Program-made: the position numbers and the translations under genes
The notes under the pieces: generated by a model
What the model was told of the DNA's origin: nothing
Database searches by the model: none
Seen by the model: the letters and a program-made list of their open reading frames with translations, nothing else
Part shown: positions 1 to 10,350 of the stretch, in pieces
How positions within the stretch are numbered: the first letter of the stretch is position 1
How the letters are laid out: each line of letters opens with the position of its first letter
Assembly: GCF_009930815.1 (NCBI RefSeq)
Contig: NZ_CP022222.1
Span: 3,824,501 to 3,888,500 of the forward strand
DNA: 64,000 nucleotides
Origin: Bradyrhizobium sp. CCBAU 051011
Lineage (GTDB): Bacteria; Pseudomonadota; Alphaproteobacteria; Rhizobiales; Xanthobacteraceae
Direction of reading: 5' to 3'

Positions 1-802
1 CGGTAAGGGCGGCGCGGCGCCGGCCAAGCCGCAAGCAGCGACCGCAAGCGGAGGCGGCGTTGGCGGCATTGACCTTCTGCCCTGGCCCAAGGTCGATTTC
101 GCAAAATTCGGGCCGGTCGAGCGCAAGGAGCTCGGCCGCATCAAGAAGATTTCCGCGGCCAATCTGCACCGCAACTGGGTCGTCATCCCGCACGTCACGA
201 CCCACGACGAGGCTGATATCACCGATCTCGAACAATTCCGTGTTCAGATGAACAAGGAGCTGGAGAAGAGCGGCGTAAAGCTCTCGCTCCTGCCGTTCAT
301 GGTCAAAGCCGCTGTAGCGACGCTGCAGAAGTTCCCGGAATTCAATGCGAGCCTCGATGGCGACGCGCTCGTCTACAAGAACTACTGGCACATCGGCTTT
401 GCCGCTGATACGCCGAATGGCCTGATGGTGCCGGTCATCCGCGATGCCGACAAGAAATCGGTGCCGGAAATCGCCAAGGAGATGAACGCCCTCGCCAAGC
501 TCGCGCGCGAAGGCAAGATCAAGCCCGACCAGATGCAGGGCGGGACTTTCTCGATCTCCTCGCTCGGCGGCATCGGCGGCATCTATTTCACGCCGATCAT
601 CAACGCGCCCGAGGTCGCGATCATGGGCGTCTGCAAGGGCTACTGGAAGCAGCACTCCTCCGACGGCAAGACATCGGACTGGCGGCTGACGCTACCGCTG
701 TCACTGTCCTGGGATCACCGCGTCATCGACGGCGCCGCGGCGGCGCGCTTCAACGTGTACTTCGCCAGCGTGCTCGCCGATTTGCGGCGCGTGCTGTTCT
801 GA
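1..802 (+). CDS. aceF: Pyruvate dehydrogenase E2, dihydrolipoamide acetyltransferase (3' part)
   Basis: The gene enters from the left edge; the first complete codon is at base 2 and 266 residues are visible. It has the end of an Ala/Pro/Gly linker, then the whole 2-oxoacid dehydrogenase acyltransferase catalytic domain (from about [12 protein letters not shown]). The active-site motif is [15 protein letters not shown] near bases 709-750, with the catalytic His and Asp of the HxxxDG signature. E2 transfers the acetyl group from lipoate to CoA. The E3 gene follows 16 bases downstream, which together with the DLLPW entry supports the pyruvate rather than the 2-oxoglutarate complex. The lipoyl and E1-binding parts lie outside the window. 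Confidence 0.93.
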   Translation, partial: GKGGAAPAKPQAATASGGGVGGIDLLPWPKVDFAKFGPVERKELGRIKKISAANLHRNWVVIPHVTTHDEADITDLEQFRVQMNKELEKSGVKLSLLPFMVKAAVATLQKFPEFNASLDGDALVYKNYWHIGFAADTPNGLMVPVIRDADKKSVPEIAKEMNALAKLAREGKIKPDQMQGGTFSISSLGGIGGIYFTPIINAPEVAIMGVCKGYWKQHSSDGKTSDWRLTLPLSLSWDHRVIDGAAAARFNVYFASVLADLRRVLF

Positions 803-818
803 GATCGGGGGAAGCAGC

Positions 819-2570
819 ATGGCTCAGCAGATCGAAGTGAAGGTCCCCGATATCGGCGACTTCAAGGACGTTGCGGTGATCGAGGTCATGGTGAAGCCCG
901 GCGAGACCGTCGCGGTCGACACCAGCCTCATCATGGTCGAGTCCGACAAGGCGTCGATGGAGATTCCGTCCTCGCATGCCGGCGTCGTCAAGGAGGTCAG
1001 GGTCAAGGTTGACGACAAAGTCAGCGAAGGCTCGACAATCCTCGTGCTGGAGGCGGAGAGCGCGGCGGCCGCGCCCAAACCCGCGCCAGCAGCGCAGCCG
1101 GCGGCGACCGCCAGCCCGCCGCCGGCTGCACCTTCCGCCGCGTCCTATTCCGGCAAGGCGGATATCGAATGCGACATGCTGGTGCTGGGTGCCGGTCCCG
1201 GCGGTTACTCGGCTGCCTTCCGCGCCGCCGATCTCGGCATGAAGACCGTGCTGGTAGAGCGTTACGATACGCTCGGAGGCGTGTGTCTCAATGTCGGCTG
1301 TATCCCGAGCAAGGCGCTGCTGCATACGGCGTCCGTGATCGACGAGGTCAGGCATCTCCCCGACCATGGCATTTCTTTTGGAGCACCGCAGATTGAGCTT
1401 GGCAAGCTGCGCGCGTTCAAGGACGGCGTGATCAAGAAACTGACGGGCGGCCTCGCCGGCATGGCGAAGGCACGCAAGGTCGAGGTTGCGACCGGCGTCG
1501 GCGCCTTCCTCGACCCGCATCATCTCGAGATTGTCTCGGCCGGAGGCAAGAAGACGGTCAAGTTCGCCCACGCCATCATCGCTGCCGGCAGCCAGGCCGT
1601 GAAACTGCCGTTTCTGCCTGAGGATCCGCGCATCGTCGATTCGACCGGCGCGCTGGAGCTGAAATCGATCCCTAAGCGCATGCTGGTGATCGGCGGCGGC
1701 ATCATCGGACTCGAAATGGCGACGGTCTATTCGACGCTCGGCGCGCGCATCGACGTTGTCGAAATGCTCGACGGCCTGATGCAGGGGGCCGACCGTGACC
1801 TGGTCAAGGTCTGGGAGAAGATGAACGCGGGCCGTTTCGAGAAGGTCATGCTGAAGACCAGGACGGTGGGCGCGAAGGCGACCGAGGCCGGAATCGAGGT
1901 GAGCTTCGAGGGCGAGCAGGCGCCCGCCGGATCGCAGGTCTACGACCTCGTTCTCGTGTCGATCGGCCGCAGCCCGAACGGCAAGAAGATCGGCGCTGAA
2001 AAGGCCGGAATCGCGGTGACCGAGCGCGGCTTCATCGATGTCGACAAGCAGATGCGCACCAACGTGGCGCACATCTTCGCGATCGGAGACATCGTCGGGC
2101 AACCCATGCTGGCGCACAAGGCTGTGCATGAAGCCCACGTGGCCGCCGAAGTCGCCCACGGCGAAAAGTCGTATTTCGACGCGCGACAGATTCCCTCCGT
2201 CGCCTACACCGACCCTGAAGTTGCCTGGGCCGGCAGGACCGAGGAGCAGTGCAAGGCCGAGGGCATCAAGATCGGCAAGGCGGTCTTTCCATGGGCGGCC
2301 TCCGGCCGCGCCATCGCCAACGGTCGCGACGAGGGTTTTACCAAGCTGCTGTTCGACACCACGACACACCGCGTCATCGGCGGCGGCATCGTCGGGACGC
2401 ATGCCGGCGACCTGATCAGCGAAATCTGCCTTGCGATCGAGATGGGCTGCGAGCCGGCCGATATCGGCAAGACCATTCACCCGCATCCGACGCTTGGAGA
2501 GTCCATCGGCATGGCGGCCGAAGTGTTCGAGGGTCATTGCACGGACCTGCCGCCGCAGACGAAAAAGTGA
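819..2570 (+). CDS. lpdA: Dihydrolipoamide dehydrogenase (E3) with N-terminal lipoyl domain
   Basis: The product has 583 residues, about 110 longer than a plain E3 because a lipoyl domain is fused in front. The lipoyl lysine is K44 in ESDKAS. An Ala/Pro linker covers residues 81-108. The flavoprotein part starts with the FAD motif GAGPGG (124-129), has the redox disulfide C156/C161 in GGVCLNVGC, a second dinucleotide fold with GGGIIG, and the C-terminal HPHPTLGE that supplies the catalytic His-Glu pair. It reoxidises dihydrolipoamide with NAD+ in the pyruvate dehydrogenase complex. ATG at 819 is preceded by GGGGGAAGC. Lipoyl-E3 fusions occur in several proteobacterial PDH clusters. Confidence 0.95.
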   Translation: MAQQIEVKVPDIGDFKDVAVIEVMVKPGETVAVDTSLIMVESDKASMEIPSSHAGVVKEVRVKVDDKVSEGSTILVLEAESAAAAPKPAPAAQPAATASPPPAAPSAASYSGKADIECDMLVLGAGPGGYSAAFRAADLGMKTVLVERYDTLGGVCLNVGCIPSKALLHTASVIDEVRHLPDHGISFGAPQIELGKLRAFKDGVIKKLTGGLAGMAKARKVEVATGVGAFLDPHHLEIVSAGGKKTVKFAHAIIAAGSQAVKLPFLPEDPRIVDSTGALELKSIPKRMLVIGGGIIGLEMATVYSTLGARIDVVEMLDGLMQGADRDLVKVWEKMNAGRFEKVMLKTRTVGAKATEAGIEVSFEGEQAPAGSQVYDLVLVSIGRSPNGKKIGAEKAGIAVTERGFIDVDKQMRTNVAHIFAIGDIVGQPMLAHKAVHEAHVAAEVAHGEKSYFDARQIPSVAYTDPEVAWAGRTEEQCKAEGIKIGKAVFPWAASGRAIANGRDEGFTKLLFDTTTHRVIGGGIVGTHAGDLISEICLAIEMGCEPADIGKTIHPHPTLGESIGMAAEVFEGHCTDLPPQTKK

Positions 2571-2623
2571 CTGTGAAGTAAAACGGCGTACAGTCAGGGC
2601 GCGGTTGAATGAAGGAGACAGTC

Positions 2624-3598
2624 ATGGCTTCAAGAACGTGGCGAGTTCTTATCCTTCTCGCATTTGTTCTGCTTTCGCCCAAATTGGCGTCGGCGCGGGA
2701 GGCGCATTGGCCCCAAGTGCTTACGCTCGGCACCGCGTCGGAAGGCGGCACTTATTACGTCTATGGCGAAGGGCTGGCTCGATTGCTCTCGCAAGAACTC
2801 GGCATCGCGGTGGTGGCGCGACCAACTGGCGGCCCGGTCGATAATATCAAGCTGCTTGAGACCGGTGAAATTCAGCTGGCCTTCGTCACACAAGGCGTGG
2901 CGCTGCAAGCCTGGAACGCCAACGCTGCCTGGACCGATGGGCGGCAGTACCGGAACATGCGCGCCATGTTCGCGATGTACGATACGCCGTTTCAGTTTCA
3001 GGTGCTCAGTGACTCGCCGATTCAATCGTTTGCCGAGTTCGCCGGCAAACGTATCGGTGTCGGCCCCGAGGGCGGCACCACTGCTGCCTACTTTCCCGAG
3101 TTCCTCAAAGCCCTGAAACTCGAGGCCACCCTGGTTCACGGCGATTGGGCGGAGCTCGCGGAGAAGTCGGTGGCGCGAAGCATCGACGCGCTCGCGGTAG
3201 GCGCCGGCGTGCCGGCTCCGATGCTTATCGACATCGAGCGAAAGGCGAAGGTGCGCTACCTGCCTCTCACGCGGCAGGAGATCGCAACGCTGCGCCTGAC
3301 GATGCCGGAACTCTCGGCATCCGTTGTCGCGGCAGGTACGTACCCTACCTTGCGGCGCCGTTACGACACGGTCGGCCTGTTCAATTTTGCCGTCGCGCAC
3401 AAGGATTTGCCGGACGATCTGGTCACAGCCATCGTCAACACAGTGTTCGCCAATAACGATCGGATGATCGAATTTCATCCGGCGGCGGCGGAAACGATCC
3501 CCTCGAACATCACGCGCAACAATTTCATCCCGCTGCATGGCGGCGCGGTCAGTTGGTATCGCAGCAGGCTTACGCCCGGAGTTGTGAATGCGGACTGA
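2624..3598 (+). CDS. TAXI-family TRAP transporter solute-binding protein
   Basis: The product has 324 residues. I start it at ATG 2624 because GAAGGAGA lies just upstream (2611-2618), and the product then begins with a clean signal peptide (hydrophobic VLILLAFVLLS, cleavage near SAREA). The mature part begins LTLGTASEGGTYYVYGEG, the glycine-rich opening typical of TAXI periplasmic proteins, followed by NIKLLETGEIQLAFV and GKRIGVGPEGGTT. TAXI proteins normally feed a TRAP membrane subunit, and none is present nearby. The next gene is dctA, so the protein may work with another carrier or act as a sensor input. The ligand cannot be read from sequence. Confidence 0.85.
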   Translation: MASRTWRVLILLAFVLLSPKLASAREAHWPQVLTLGTASEGGTYYVYGEGLARLLSQELGIAVVARPTGGPVDNIKLLETGEIQLAFVTQGVALQAWNANAAWTDGRQYRNMRAMFAMYDTPFQFQVLSDSPIQSFAEFAGKRIGVGPEGGTTAAYFPEFLKALKLEATLVHGDWAELAEKSVARSIDALAVGAGVPAPMLIDIERKAKVRYLPLTRQEIATLRLTMPELSASVVAAGTYPTLRRRYDTVGLFNFAVAHKDLPDDLVTAIVNTVFANNDRMIEFHPAAAETIPSNITRNNFIPLHGGAVSWYRSRLTPGVVNAD

Positions 3599-3623
3599 GA
3601 AAAAACTTAGGGAGGAATGAGAT

Positions 3624-4994
3624 ATGGCAACGGCAGCAGCAACGACAGGCGGTCACCATTCCGTAAAATGGTATCAGCACCTCTATGTGCAGGTTTTGGC
3701 TGCAATCACGGCCGGCATATTACTGGGCCATTTTTATCCTCAGCTTGGCGAGCAGATGAAGCCGCTTGGCGATGCGTTTATCAAATGTATCAAGATGATT
3801 ATCGCCCCGATCATCTTCTTCACGGTTGTGCATGGTATCGCCAGCATGCGCGACATGAAGAAGGTCGGACGCGTTGGTTTGAAGGCATTGATCTATTTCG
3901 AAGTGCTGACGACGGCTGCGCTGATCATCGGGCTTATCGTTATCAATTTGTGGAAGCCTGGCGTCGGCATGAACGTCGATCTGTCGACCGTTGACACAAA
4001 ATCGATCGCGGCCTTCACCGCAAAAGCGAAGGAGCAGGGCACGGTCCAGTTTCTGATGGACATTATCCCGTCGACAGTCGTCGGCGCTTTTGCCCAAGGC
4101 GAAATCCTCCAGGTGTTGTTCTTTGCAATCCTGTTTGCATTTGGGTTGCAAGCTCTCGGTCAACACGGTGAGGGCGTGTTGCGGCTGATTGATGTGGTGA
4201 GCCACGTGTTCTTCAAGATCGTGGGCTACATCATGAAAGTTGCGCCGATCGGAGCGTTCGGCGCAATGGCGTTCACGATCGGCAAGTATGGGGTGGCGAC
4301 GCTGGTTTCGTTGGCCAACTTCATGTTGGCGTTCTACGTAACATGCTTGTTGTTCATCTTCGTCGTGCTCGGCGCCGTTGCTGCCCTTTGCGGCTTTTCG
4401 ATCTTCAAGTTCATCCGCTACATCAAGGAAGAACTCCTGATCGTGCTTGGCACTTCGTCGTCGGAATCGGTGCTGCCGCGTATGATCGCCAAGACTGAAA
4501 ATCTTGGCTGCGAAAAGTCGGTTGTCGGCCTGGTCATTCCTACCGGCTATTCGTTCAACCTCGATGGCACTTGTATTTACCTGACAATGGCGGCGATCTT
4601 CCTGGCGCAGGCGACCAATACGCCCCTAACGATCTGGCAAGAGCTCGGCATCATTGGCGTTCTGCTCCTTACATCCAAGGGCGCCGCTGGTGTCACGGGA
4701 TCCGGCTTCATCGTCCTGGCCGCAACACTTGCATCCGTCGGGACGATTCCGGTCGCGAGCATCGCCTTGATCCTTGGCATTGACCGCTTCATGTCGGAGG
4801 CGCGCGCGCTCACCAACCTTATCGGAAATGGCGTTGCGACAGTCGTTGTCGCCAAATGGGAAGGGGCGCTCGATGAAAGAATGCTCCATCAACGTCTGAA
4901 CCAGGAGAGCGATGTCGAAGCTGATGATCCGGAGTCCGTAAAGATTGCGGATGACGAGATAGAGGCCGGCGCGCCTCGGCCAGTCGTCGCTTGA
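3624..4994 (+). CDS. dctA: C4-dicarboxylate:cation symporter DctA
   Basis: This 456-residue inner-membrane protein belongs to the dicarboxylate/amino-acid:cation symporter family. It has about eight hydrophobic segments, a serine-rich reentrant loop ([12 protein letters not shown]) and the substrate/cation motif [15 protein letters not shown]. It imports succinate, fumarate and malate. GGAGG at 3611-3615 fixes the ATG at 3624. The gene lies 25 bases after the TAXI protein and before PHB genes, which suggests imported dicarboxylate feeds acetyl-CoA formation. No sigma-54 promoter is visible directly upstream, although a DctBD-like pair is encoded 10 kb downstream. Confidence 0.93.
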   Translation: MATAAATTGGHHSVKWYQHLYVQVLAAITAGILLGHFYPQLGEQMKPLGDAFIKCIKMIIAPIIFFTVVHGIASMRDMKKVGRVGLKALIYFEVLTTAALIIGLIVINLWKPGVGMNVDLSTVDTKSIAAFTAKAKEQGTVQFLMDIIPSTVVGAFAQGEILQVLFFAILFAFGLQALGQHGEGVLRLIDVVSHVFFKIVGYIMKVAPIGAFGAMAFTIGKYGVATLVSLANFMLAFYVTCLLFIFVVLGAVAALCGFSIFKFIRYIKEELLIVLGTSSSESVLPRMIAKTENLGCEKSVVGLVIPTGYSFNLDGTCIYLTMAAIFLAQATNTPLTIWQELGIIGVLLLTSKGAAGVTGSGFIVLAATLASVGTIPVASIALILGIDRFMSEARALTNLIGNGVATVVVAKWEGALDERMLHQRLNQESDVEADDPESVKIADDEIEAGAPRPVVA

Positions 4995-5038
4995 CCTTGA
5001 AAACGGAAGCGCAGGGAACACCGAACGAGGAGCTGATC

Positions 5039-6211
5039 ATGACTGAAGTAGTAATTGTGTCTGCCGCGCGGACGCCGGTTGGCTCCTTCAATGGGGCATT
5101 CGGATCGCTGACCGCGCATGAACTTGGGGCTGTGGCGATCAAGGGGGCGCTCGAGCGCGCCAAAGTCTCGCCGGAAGAAGTCGATGAAGTGATCCTTGGC
5201 CAGGTCCTTGCCGGCGGCGAGGGACAAAATCCGGCGCGGCAGGCTGCCATGGCGGCCGGCATTCCGCAGGAGAAGACGGCGTGGGGGATGAACCAGCTCT
5301 GCGGTTCTGGCCTGCGGTCGGTGGCCCTCGGCCTGCAGCAGATCGCCAACGGCGATGCGAAAGTCATCGTCGCCGGCGGCATGGAATCCATGTCGATGGC
5401 GCCGCACCTGTCGCACATGCGGAACGGCACCAAGATGGGTGATACCAAGTTCATCGACTCCATGCTGAAGGACGGCCTGCTGGATGCATTCCACGGCTAT
5501 CACATGGGAGTCACAGCGGAGAACATCGCCGCCAAATGGCAGATCACCCGGGAGGAGCAGGATGCGTTTGCCACCAGCTCGCAGAACAAGGCCGAGGACG
5601 CGCAGAAGGCCGGCAGGTTCAAGGACGAGATCGTTCCCGTTACCGTCAAGACCAGAAAGGGCGACGTCATCGTCGACCAGGATGAGTATATCCGCCCCGG
5701 CACGACACTGGACGCGCTGGCAAAGCTGAAGCCCGCCTTTAACAAGGAAGGCTCGGTGACCGCCGGCAACGCCTCGGGTCTCAACGACGGCGCGGCCGCG
5801 ATGGTGTTGATGAGCGCTGACGAGGCCAGCAAGCGTGGTCTCACGCCGCTTGCCAGGATCGTGTCCTGGGCGACCGCGGGCGTCGATCCCGCGGTGATGG
5901 GATCGGGGCCTATTCCGGCATCGCGTAAGGCGCTCGAAAAGGCCGGCTGGAAGGTCAAAGACCTCGATCTCGTCGAGGCCAACGAAGCCTTCGCGGCGCA
6001 GGCGATCGCCGTCAACAAGGACATGGGCTGGGATCCCTCGATCGTGAACGTGAACGGCGGCGCCATCGCCATCGGTCATCCGATCGGTGCGTCCGGCGCG
6101 CGCGTTCTGACGACGCTTCTGTTCGAGATGCAGAAGCGCGGCGCGAAGAAAGGCCTTGCCACGCTGTGCATTGGCGGCGGCATGGGCGTCGCCCTGACAG
6201 TCGAGCGCTAG
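5039..6211 (+). CDS. phaA: Acetyl-CoA acetyltransferase (beta-ketothiolase)
   Basis: The product has 390 residues. It condenses two acetyl-CoA to acetoacetyl-CoA, the first step of PHB synthesis. The N-terminal nucleophile motif is [13 protein letters not shown] (Cys near residue 88). The C-terminal motifs are [19 protein letters not shown] (catalytic His) and [10 protein letters not shown] (second catalytic Cys). I start at ATG 5039, after CGAGGAGC, giving the standard beginning [14 protein letters not shown]. phaB follows after 128 bases. Confidence 0.92.
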   Translation: MTEVVIVSAARTPVGSFNGAFGSLTAHELGAVAIKGALERAKVSPEEVDEVILGQVLAGGEGQNPARQAAMAAGIPQEKTAWGMNQLCGSGLRSVALGLQQIANGDAKVIVAGGMESMSMAPHLSHMRNGTKMGDTKFIDSMLKDGLLDAFHGYHMGVTAENIAAKWQITREEQDAFATSSQNKAEDAQKAGRFKDEIVPVTVKTRKGDVIVDQDEYIRPGTTLDALAKLKPAFNKEGSVTAGNASGLNDGAAAMVLMSADEASKRGLTPLARIVSWATAGVDPAVMGSGPIPASRKALEKAGWKVKDLDLVEANEAFAAQAIAVNKDMGWDPSIVNVNGGAIAIGHPIGASGARVLTTLLFEMQKRGAKKGLATLCIGGGMGVALTVER

Positions 6212-6339
6212 ACCAGCGGACCGGCTCCGGGCGTCGTGACCGGCGCCAGATGCGGACGGCGCCAAGCCGTCCGCGAACGACAACGGCTCCCCAAGAGCCG
6301 GCCAATACAAGATCAACCGATCAAGATCAGGAGGAGACG

Positions 6340-7065
6340 ATGTCCAGAGTTGCGGTTGTGACCGGCGGAACGCGAGGCATAGGTGAGGCGATCTCGATTG
6401 CGCTCAAGGCGGCCGGCTACAAAGTCGCTGCAAGCTATGCCGGCAATGACGAAGCGGCCACGAAGTTCAAGAGCGAGACCGGCATCAACGCCTACAAATG
6501 GGACGTGTCGAACTACGAGGCCTGCGTCGCAGGTCTGAAGCAGGTAGAGGCGGACCTCGGCCCCGTGGAGGTGCTGGTCAACAATGCCGGCATCACCAAG
6601 GACGGCATGTTCCACAAGATGACGCCGGACCAATGGTACGCGGTCATCAACACCAACCTGAACTCGCTGTTCAACATGACGAGGCCGGTGTGGGAAGGAA
6701 TGCGTGAGCGCAAGTTCGGCCGCGTGATCTGTATCTCCTCGATCAACGGCCAGAAGGGCCAGATGGGCCAGGTCAACTACTCCGCCGCCAAGGCGGGCGA
6801 CATGGGCTTCGTGAAGGCGCTGGCCCAGGAGGGAGCTCGCTCCGGCATTACCGTCAACACGATCTGCCCCGGTTATATCGCGACCGAAATGGTCAAGGCG
6901 ATCAACCCGGAAGTCGTGGCCAAGAACATCCTTCCCCAGATCCCGGTCGGTCGTCTGGGCGAACCGCACGAGATCGCGCGCACCGTCGTGTTCCTGGCAT
7001 CTGATGATGCCGGTTTCATCACGGGCTCGACGATATCCGCAAACGGCGGCCAGAGCATGGTCTGA
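6340..7065 (+). CDS. phaB: Acetoacetyl-CoA reductase
   Basis: The product is a 241-residue short-chain dehydrogenase that reduces acetoacetyl-CoA to (R)-3-hydroxybutyryl-CoA, usually with NADPH. It has the cofactor loop TGGTRGIG at the N terminus, NNAG (VLVNNAGITKDGMFHKM), the catalytic Ser in CISSINGQKGQ, and the Tyr/Lys pair in NYSAAKAGDMG. The PhaB-type sequence FHKMTPDQW is present. AGGAGGAG at 6329-6336 supports the ATG at 6340. The upstream gap (6212-6339) may carry its own promoter; I recognise none. Confidence 0.94.
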   Translation: MSRVAVVTGGTRGIGEAISIALKAAGYKVAASYAGNDEAATKFKSETGINAYKWDVSNYEACVAGLKQVEADLGPVEVLVNNAGITKDGMFHKMTPDQWYAVINTNLNSLFNMTRPVWEGMRERKFGRVICISSINGQKGQMGQVNYSAAKAGDMGFVKALAQEGARSGITVNTICPGYIATEMVKAINPEVVAKNILPQIPVGRLGEPHEIARTVVFLASDDAGFITGSTISANGGQSMV

Positions 7066-7073
7066 GCCCCGCC

Positions 7074-7517
7074 ATGTCGATGCAGCCACGAGGGGATCTG
7101 ACGACACGAACGCTCGCCATGCCTGCGGATGCGAATCCGAGCGGTGACATTTTTGGCGGCTGGGTGCTTTCGCAGATGGATATCGCGGGTGGCAACCATG
7201 CAGGCCAGCGTGCGCAGGGGCGTGTCGCAACGGTTGCGATCGAGGCGATGCATTTCATCAAGCCGGTGCACATCGGCGATGTTCTCTGCGTCTATGCCGC
7301 GGCCGAGCGTGTCGGGCGTACGTCGGTGGCGATTCGCCTGGAGGCCTGGGCACTGCGCAGCCGGTTAGGGGACCGTGTCAAGGTGACGGAGGGTATCTTT
7401 ACATTCGTCGCGCTCGACGGCGAGGGACGTCCTGCGCCGATCACGCCTGATCGACAAGAGGAAGCATCTCAACCGACAACGCCGCTTCAAACCCGGGACT
7501 GCACCAACAACCGATGA
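7074..7517 (+). CDS. Hotdog-fold acyl-CoA thioesterase (YciA-like)
   Basis: The 147-residue product has the YciA/BFIT hotdog signature: TRTLAMPADANPSGDIFGGW with the catalytic Asp, then QMDIAGG and AMHFIKPVHIGDVL. Such enzymes hydrolyse acyl-CoA thioesters to free CoA and acid. It starts 8 bases after phaB and precedes the phasin, so it is probably co-transcribed and may adjust acyl-CoA or CoA pools during PHB turnover. The ribosome site is weak. The exact acyl-CoA substrate is not readable from sequence. Confidence 0.86.
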   Translation: MSMQPRGDLTTRTLAMPADANPSGDIFGGWVLSQMDIAGGNHAGQRAQGRVATVAIEAMHFIKPVHIGDVLCVYAAAERVGRTSVAIRLEAWALRSRLGDRVKVTEGIFTFVALDGEGRPAPITPDRQEEASQPTTPLQTRDCTNNR

Positions 7518-7528
7518 AGGAGAGGGAA

Positions 7529-7954
7529 ATGTCCGACAACAAATCGAAGACAAACGACGCCGACTGGGGCTTTGCGGGGCTCGATTTCGCCAAGCTGGTC
7601 GAGTCTTGCCAGATCAGCGGTGTCGACATGATGGCGTTGATCGACACGGAGAAGAAGAACATCGACGCGCTCATAGAGGTCAATCGTTCGGCATATGACA
7701 GCTGGCGAAACCTGATGACCCGGCAGGCCGAGGTTTTTCAGGAAACCATGAAAGCGATCGTTGCCGAGGCAAGCGACGAATCTGTCGCGGGACGCCGCAC
7801 TGAATTGGCCAGGCAGGGATTCGAGAAGGCTCTGGCCAACATGCGCCAGCTTGCCGAGACGGCGGCCGAGTCCCAGAAGCAAACGATGGAAATATTGCAC
7901 CGGCGTTTCGAGGACGGCATGGCGCCCATGCGCAATGCCGGGCGGAGACCGTGA
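7529..7954 (+). CDS. phaP: Phasin family protein
   Basis: The 141-residue product is helical with no signal peptide. The sequence GLDFAKLVESCQISGVDMM, then ALIDTEKKNIDALIEVNRSA and QAEVFQETMKAI, follows the phasin pattern of amphipathic helices. Phasins coat PHB granules. I start at ATG 7529, since GAAGGAGAGGG (7515-7525) is its ribosome site; an in-frame ATG at 7514 overlaps that site and is unlikely. It follows the thioesterase after 11 bases. The C terminus (MAPMRNAGRRP) is short and basic. Confidence 0.87.
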   Translation: MSDNKSKTNDADWGFAGLDFAKLVESCQISGVDMMALIDTEKKNIDALIEVNRSAYDSWRNLMTRQAEVFQETMKAIVAEASDESVAGRRTELARQGFEKALANMRQLAETAAESQKQTMEILHRRFEDGMAPMRNAGRRP

Positions 7955-8024
7955 GGTCCTTCAAAGCAGGAGAGAGGTCGCTCGCACGGCCTCTCGAACA
8001 ACGGAATCAAGCTGAGGAAACACG

Positions 8025-10301
8025 ATGAACCAGGATCTGAGGGAAGCCGCACTCGAATATCATCGCCTGCCGAGGCCGGGAAAGATTTCCGTGGTGCCGA
8101 CCACGGCCATGGCGACACAGCGCGATCTGTCGCTGGCGTATTCGCCGGGCGTGGCGGAGCCTTGCCTGGTCATCGCCAAGGACCCGTTGCAGGCCGATGA
8201 GCTGACCGCGCGCAGCAATCTCGTGGCTGTCGTTACCAACGGCACGGCCGTCCTTGGCCTTGGTAATATCGGTCCGCTGGCGGGCAAGCCGGTCATGGAA
8301 GGCAAGGCGTGCCTGTTCAAGAAGTTCGCCGGGATCGACGTGTTTGATATCGAACTTGCGGAGGAGGATCCTGACGCACTGATCGAGACCATCGCCAGGA
8401 TGGAGCCGACCTTCGGCGGCATCAACCTCGAGGATATCAAGGCGCCGGAATGCTTCTACATCGAACAGAAGCTCCGCACTCGCATGAAGATTCCGGTCTT
8501 TCACGATGACCAGCATGGCACTGCGATCATCGCCGCCGCGGCAATCCTCAACGGCCTGAAGCTGGTCAAGAAGGACATTGCCGACGTCAAGCTGGTGTGC
8601 TCCGGCGCCGGCGCAGCGGCGCTTGCATGTCTCGATCTCATAGTCAGTCTTGGATTGCGGCATGATCGTATCATCGTGACCGACGCAAAAGGTGTGGTGT
8701 ATGCGGGCCGCACCGAGGGCATGGATGACAACAAGGCGCGCTATGCCGTAAAGACGGACGCGCGAAAGCTGGACGAGATCATCCAGGACGCGGATATCTT
8801 CCTCGGCTTGTCGGCCGGCAACGTGCTGACATCAGGTATGGTCAAGAAGATGGCGCGAGATCCCCTGATCTTCGCCATGGCCAACCCGATCCCGGAAATC
8901 ATGCCGGAGGACGCGCTGGCGGTTCGTCCCGATGCGATCATTGGAACGGGGCGGTCGGACTACCCCAACCAGATCAACAATGTTCTATGCTTCCCGTTCA
9001 TCTTCAGGGGCGCGCTGGACTGCGGGGCGACCACGATCAATGAGGAGATGAAGCTTGCGACCGTCCGCGCGCTGGCGGACCTGGCCATGACGGAAGTGCC
9101 CGAGGTGGTGGCCGCCGCGTACAAGGGGGAGAAGCTTCGCTTCGGCCGCGACTATCTCATTCCAAAGCCGCTCGACCCGCGGCTCATCGAGGTCGTCGCG
9201 CCGGCGGTGGCCAGGGCTGCGGCCGACAGCGGTGTCGCCAAGCGTCCGATCGCGGACATGGAAGCCTATCGCCAGCAGCTGAGCCGGTTCGTTTATCAGT
9301 CCGGCAACGCGATGCAGCCGGTCTTCTCGGTGGCGAAGGGCAGCGGCAAATCCCTGCTTCTGGCGGAGGGTGAGGACGAGCGCGTGCTGCGCGCTGCGCA
9401 GGTGGTCGTTGACGAGAGGATCGCAAGGCCCTTGTTGGTCGGCCGGCCGTCGACGATCGAGGATCGGATCAAGTCGTTCGATCTCCGGCTGAGGCCGGGC
9501 ATGGACTGCGACATCATCGATCCACATGATGCGGAGATCTATTCCAAATGCGCGGAAGTGTACCACTCGCGCAGAAAGCGCGACGGCGTATCGGCCGGCC
9601 TCGCTCTCTCGGAGACCCGAAGCAATGCGACCGTGCTCGCCTCGCTCCTTCTCGCAAGAGGCGTCGGTGACGCGATGCTGTGCGGGGTCATCGGCAGGAC
9701 ATCTGATCATCTGGCCGCCATTCGCAACGTGATCGGCACCCGCGACGATGTGCGGACGCTCGCCGTGATGCAGATGCTGATTCTGCCGCAGCATCAGCTG
9801 TTCATTTGCGACACCCATTGCCATCTTAATCCGACCGCCGATCAGGTCGCCGACATCGCCTTGCTGGCGGCGGCGGAGGTCAGGCGCTTCGGCATCACGC
9901 CGCGGGTGGCCTTGTTGTCGCATTCGAGCTTCGGCAGCTCCGCCGTTCCGGAAGCCAACAAGATGCGGGAAGCACGGGCGCTCATTCGCCAGCGGGCTCC
10001 CGATCTGGCGGTCGAGGGCGAAATGCGCGGGGACGCCGCACTGTCGCCATCCGTGCTTCACCACGAGTTTCCCGATTCAGGTTTCGAGGGACCGGCGAAC
10101 GTGCTGGTGATGCCGAATCTCGACGCCGCCAACATCTCCTACAATCTGCTCAGGATGGCGGCGGGCCAGGGACTGACGGTCGGCGGCATCCTGCTGGGGG
10201 CGGCAAAGCCGGCCCACATTCTCACGCCATCGTCCACGGTCCGGCGAATCGTGAACATGGCCGCCGTCGCGGTGGCAGACGCAGTCTCCGATAGAGCCTG
10301 A
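8025..10301 (+). CDS. maeB: NADP-dependent malic enzyme with C-terminal phosphotransacetylase-like domain
   Basis: The 758-residue product has a malic enzyme part of about 425 residues (motifs [45 protein letters not shown] [13 protein letters not shown]). A second part of about 330 residues resembles phosphotransacetylase ([34 protein letters not shown]). This is the long MaeB type, in which the second domain is thought to be regulatory. It decarboxylates malate to pyruvate with NADP+, making both pyruvate for PDH and NADPH for PhaB, which fits the neighbourhood. ATG 8025 follows GCTGAGGAAACACG. Confidence 0.95.
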   Translation: MNQDLREAALEYHRLPRPGKISVVPTTAMATQRDLSLAYSPGVAEPCLVIAKDPLQADELTARSNLVAVVTNGTAVLGLGNIGPLAGKPVMEGKACLFKKFAGIDVFDIELAEEDPDALIETIARMEPTFGGINLEDIKAPECFYIEQKLRTRMKIPVFHDDQHGTAIIAAAAILNGLKLVKKDIADVKLVCSGAGAAALACLDLIVSLGLRHDRIIVTDAKGVVYAGRTEGMDDNKARYAVKTDARKLDEIIQDADIFLGLSAGNVLTSGMVKKMARDPLIFAMANPIPEIMPEDALAVRPDAIIGTGRSDYPNQINNVLCFPFIFRGALDCGATTINEEMKLATVRALADLAMTEVPEVVAAAYKGEKLRFGRDYLIPKPLDPRLIEVVAPAVARAAADSGVAKRPIADMEAYRQQLSRFVYQSGNAMQPVFSVAKGSGKSLLLAEGEDERVLRAAQVVVDERIARPLLVGRPSTIEDRIKSFDLRLRPGMDCDIIDPHDAEIYSKCAEVYHSRRKRDGVSAGLALSETRSNATVLASLLLARGVGDAMLCGVIGRTSDHLAAIRNVIGTRDDVRTLAVMQMLILPQHQLFICDTHCHLNPTADQVADIALLAAAEVRRFGITPRVALLSHSSFGSSAVPEANKMREARALIRQRAPDLAVEGEMRGDAALSPSVLHHEFPDSGFEGPANVLVMPNLDAANISYNLLRMAAGQGLTVGGILLGAAKPAHILTPSSTVRRIVNMAAVAVADAVSDRA

Positions 10302-10350
10302 TCCGGAGGACGCGTTTGGACGAGCTGTGAACTGATCGGTTGAGGCCATC

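Noticed and set aside
750..2537. 595-codon open frame opposite lpdA
   Set aside because: It is the antisense of a highly conserved E3 gene in high-GC DNA; its product is Arg/His/Asp-rich without any domain.
4889..6316. 475-codon frame opposite phaA
   Set aside because: Antisense of a thiolase with intact catalytic motifs; composition typical of shadow frames.
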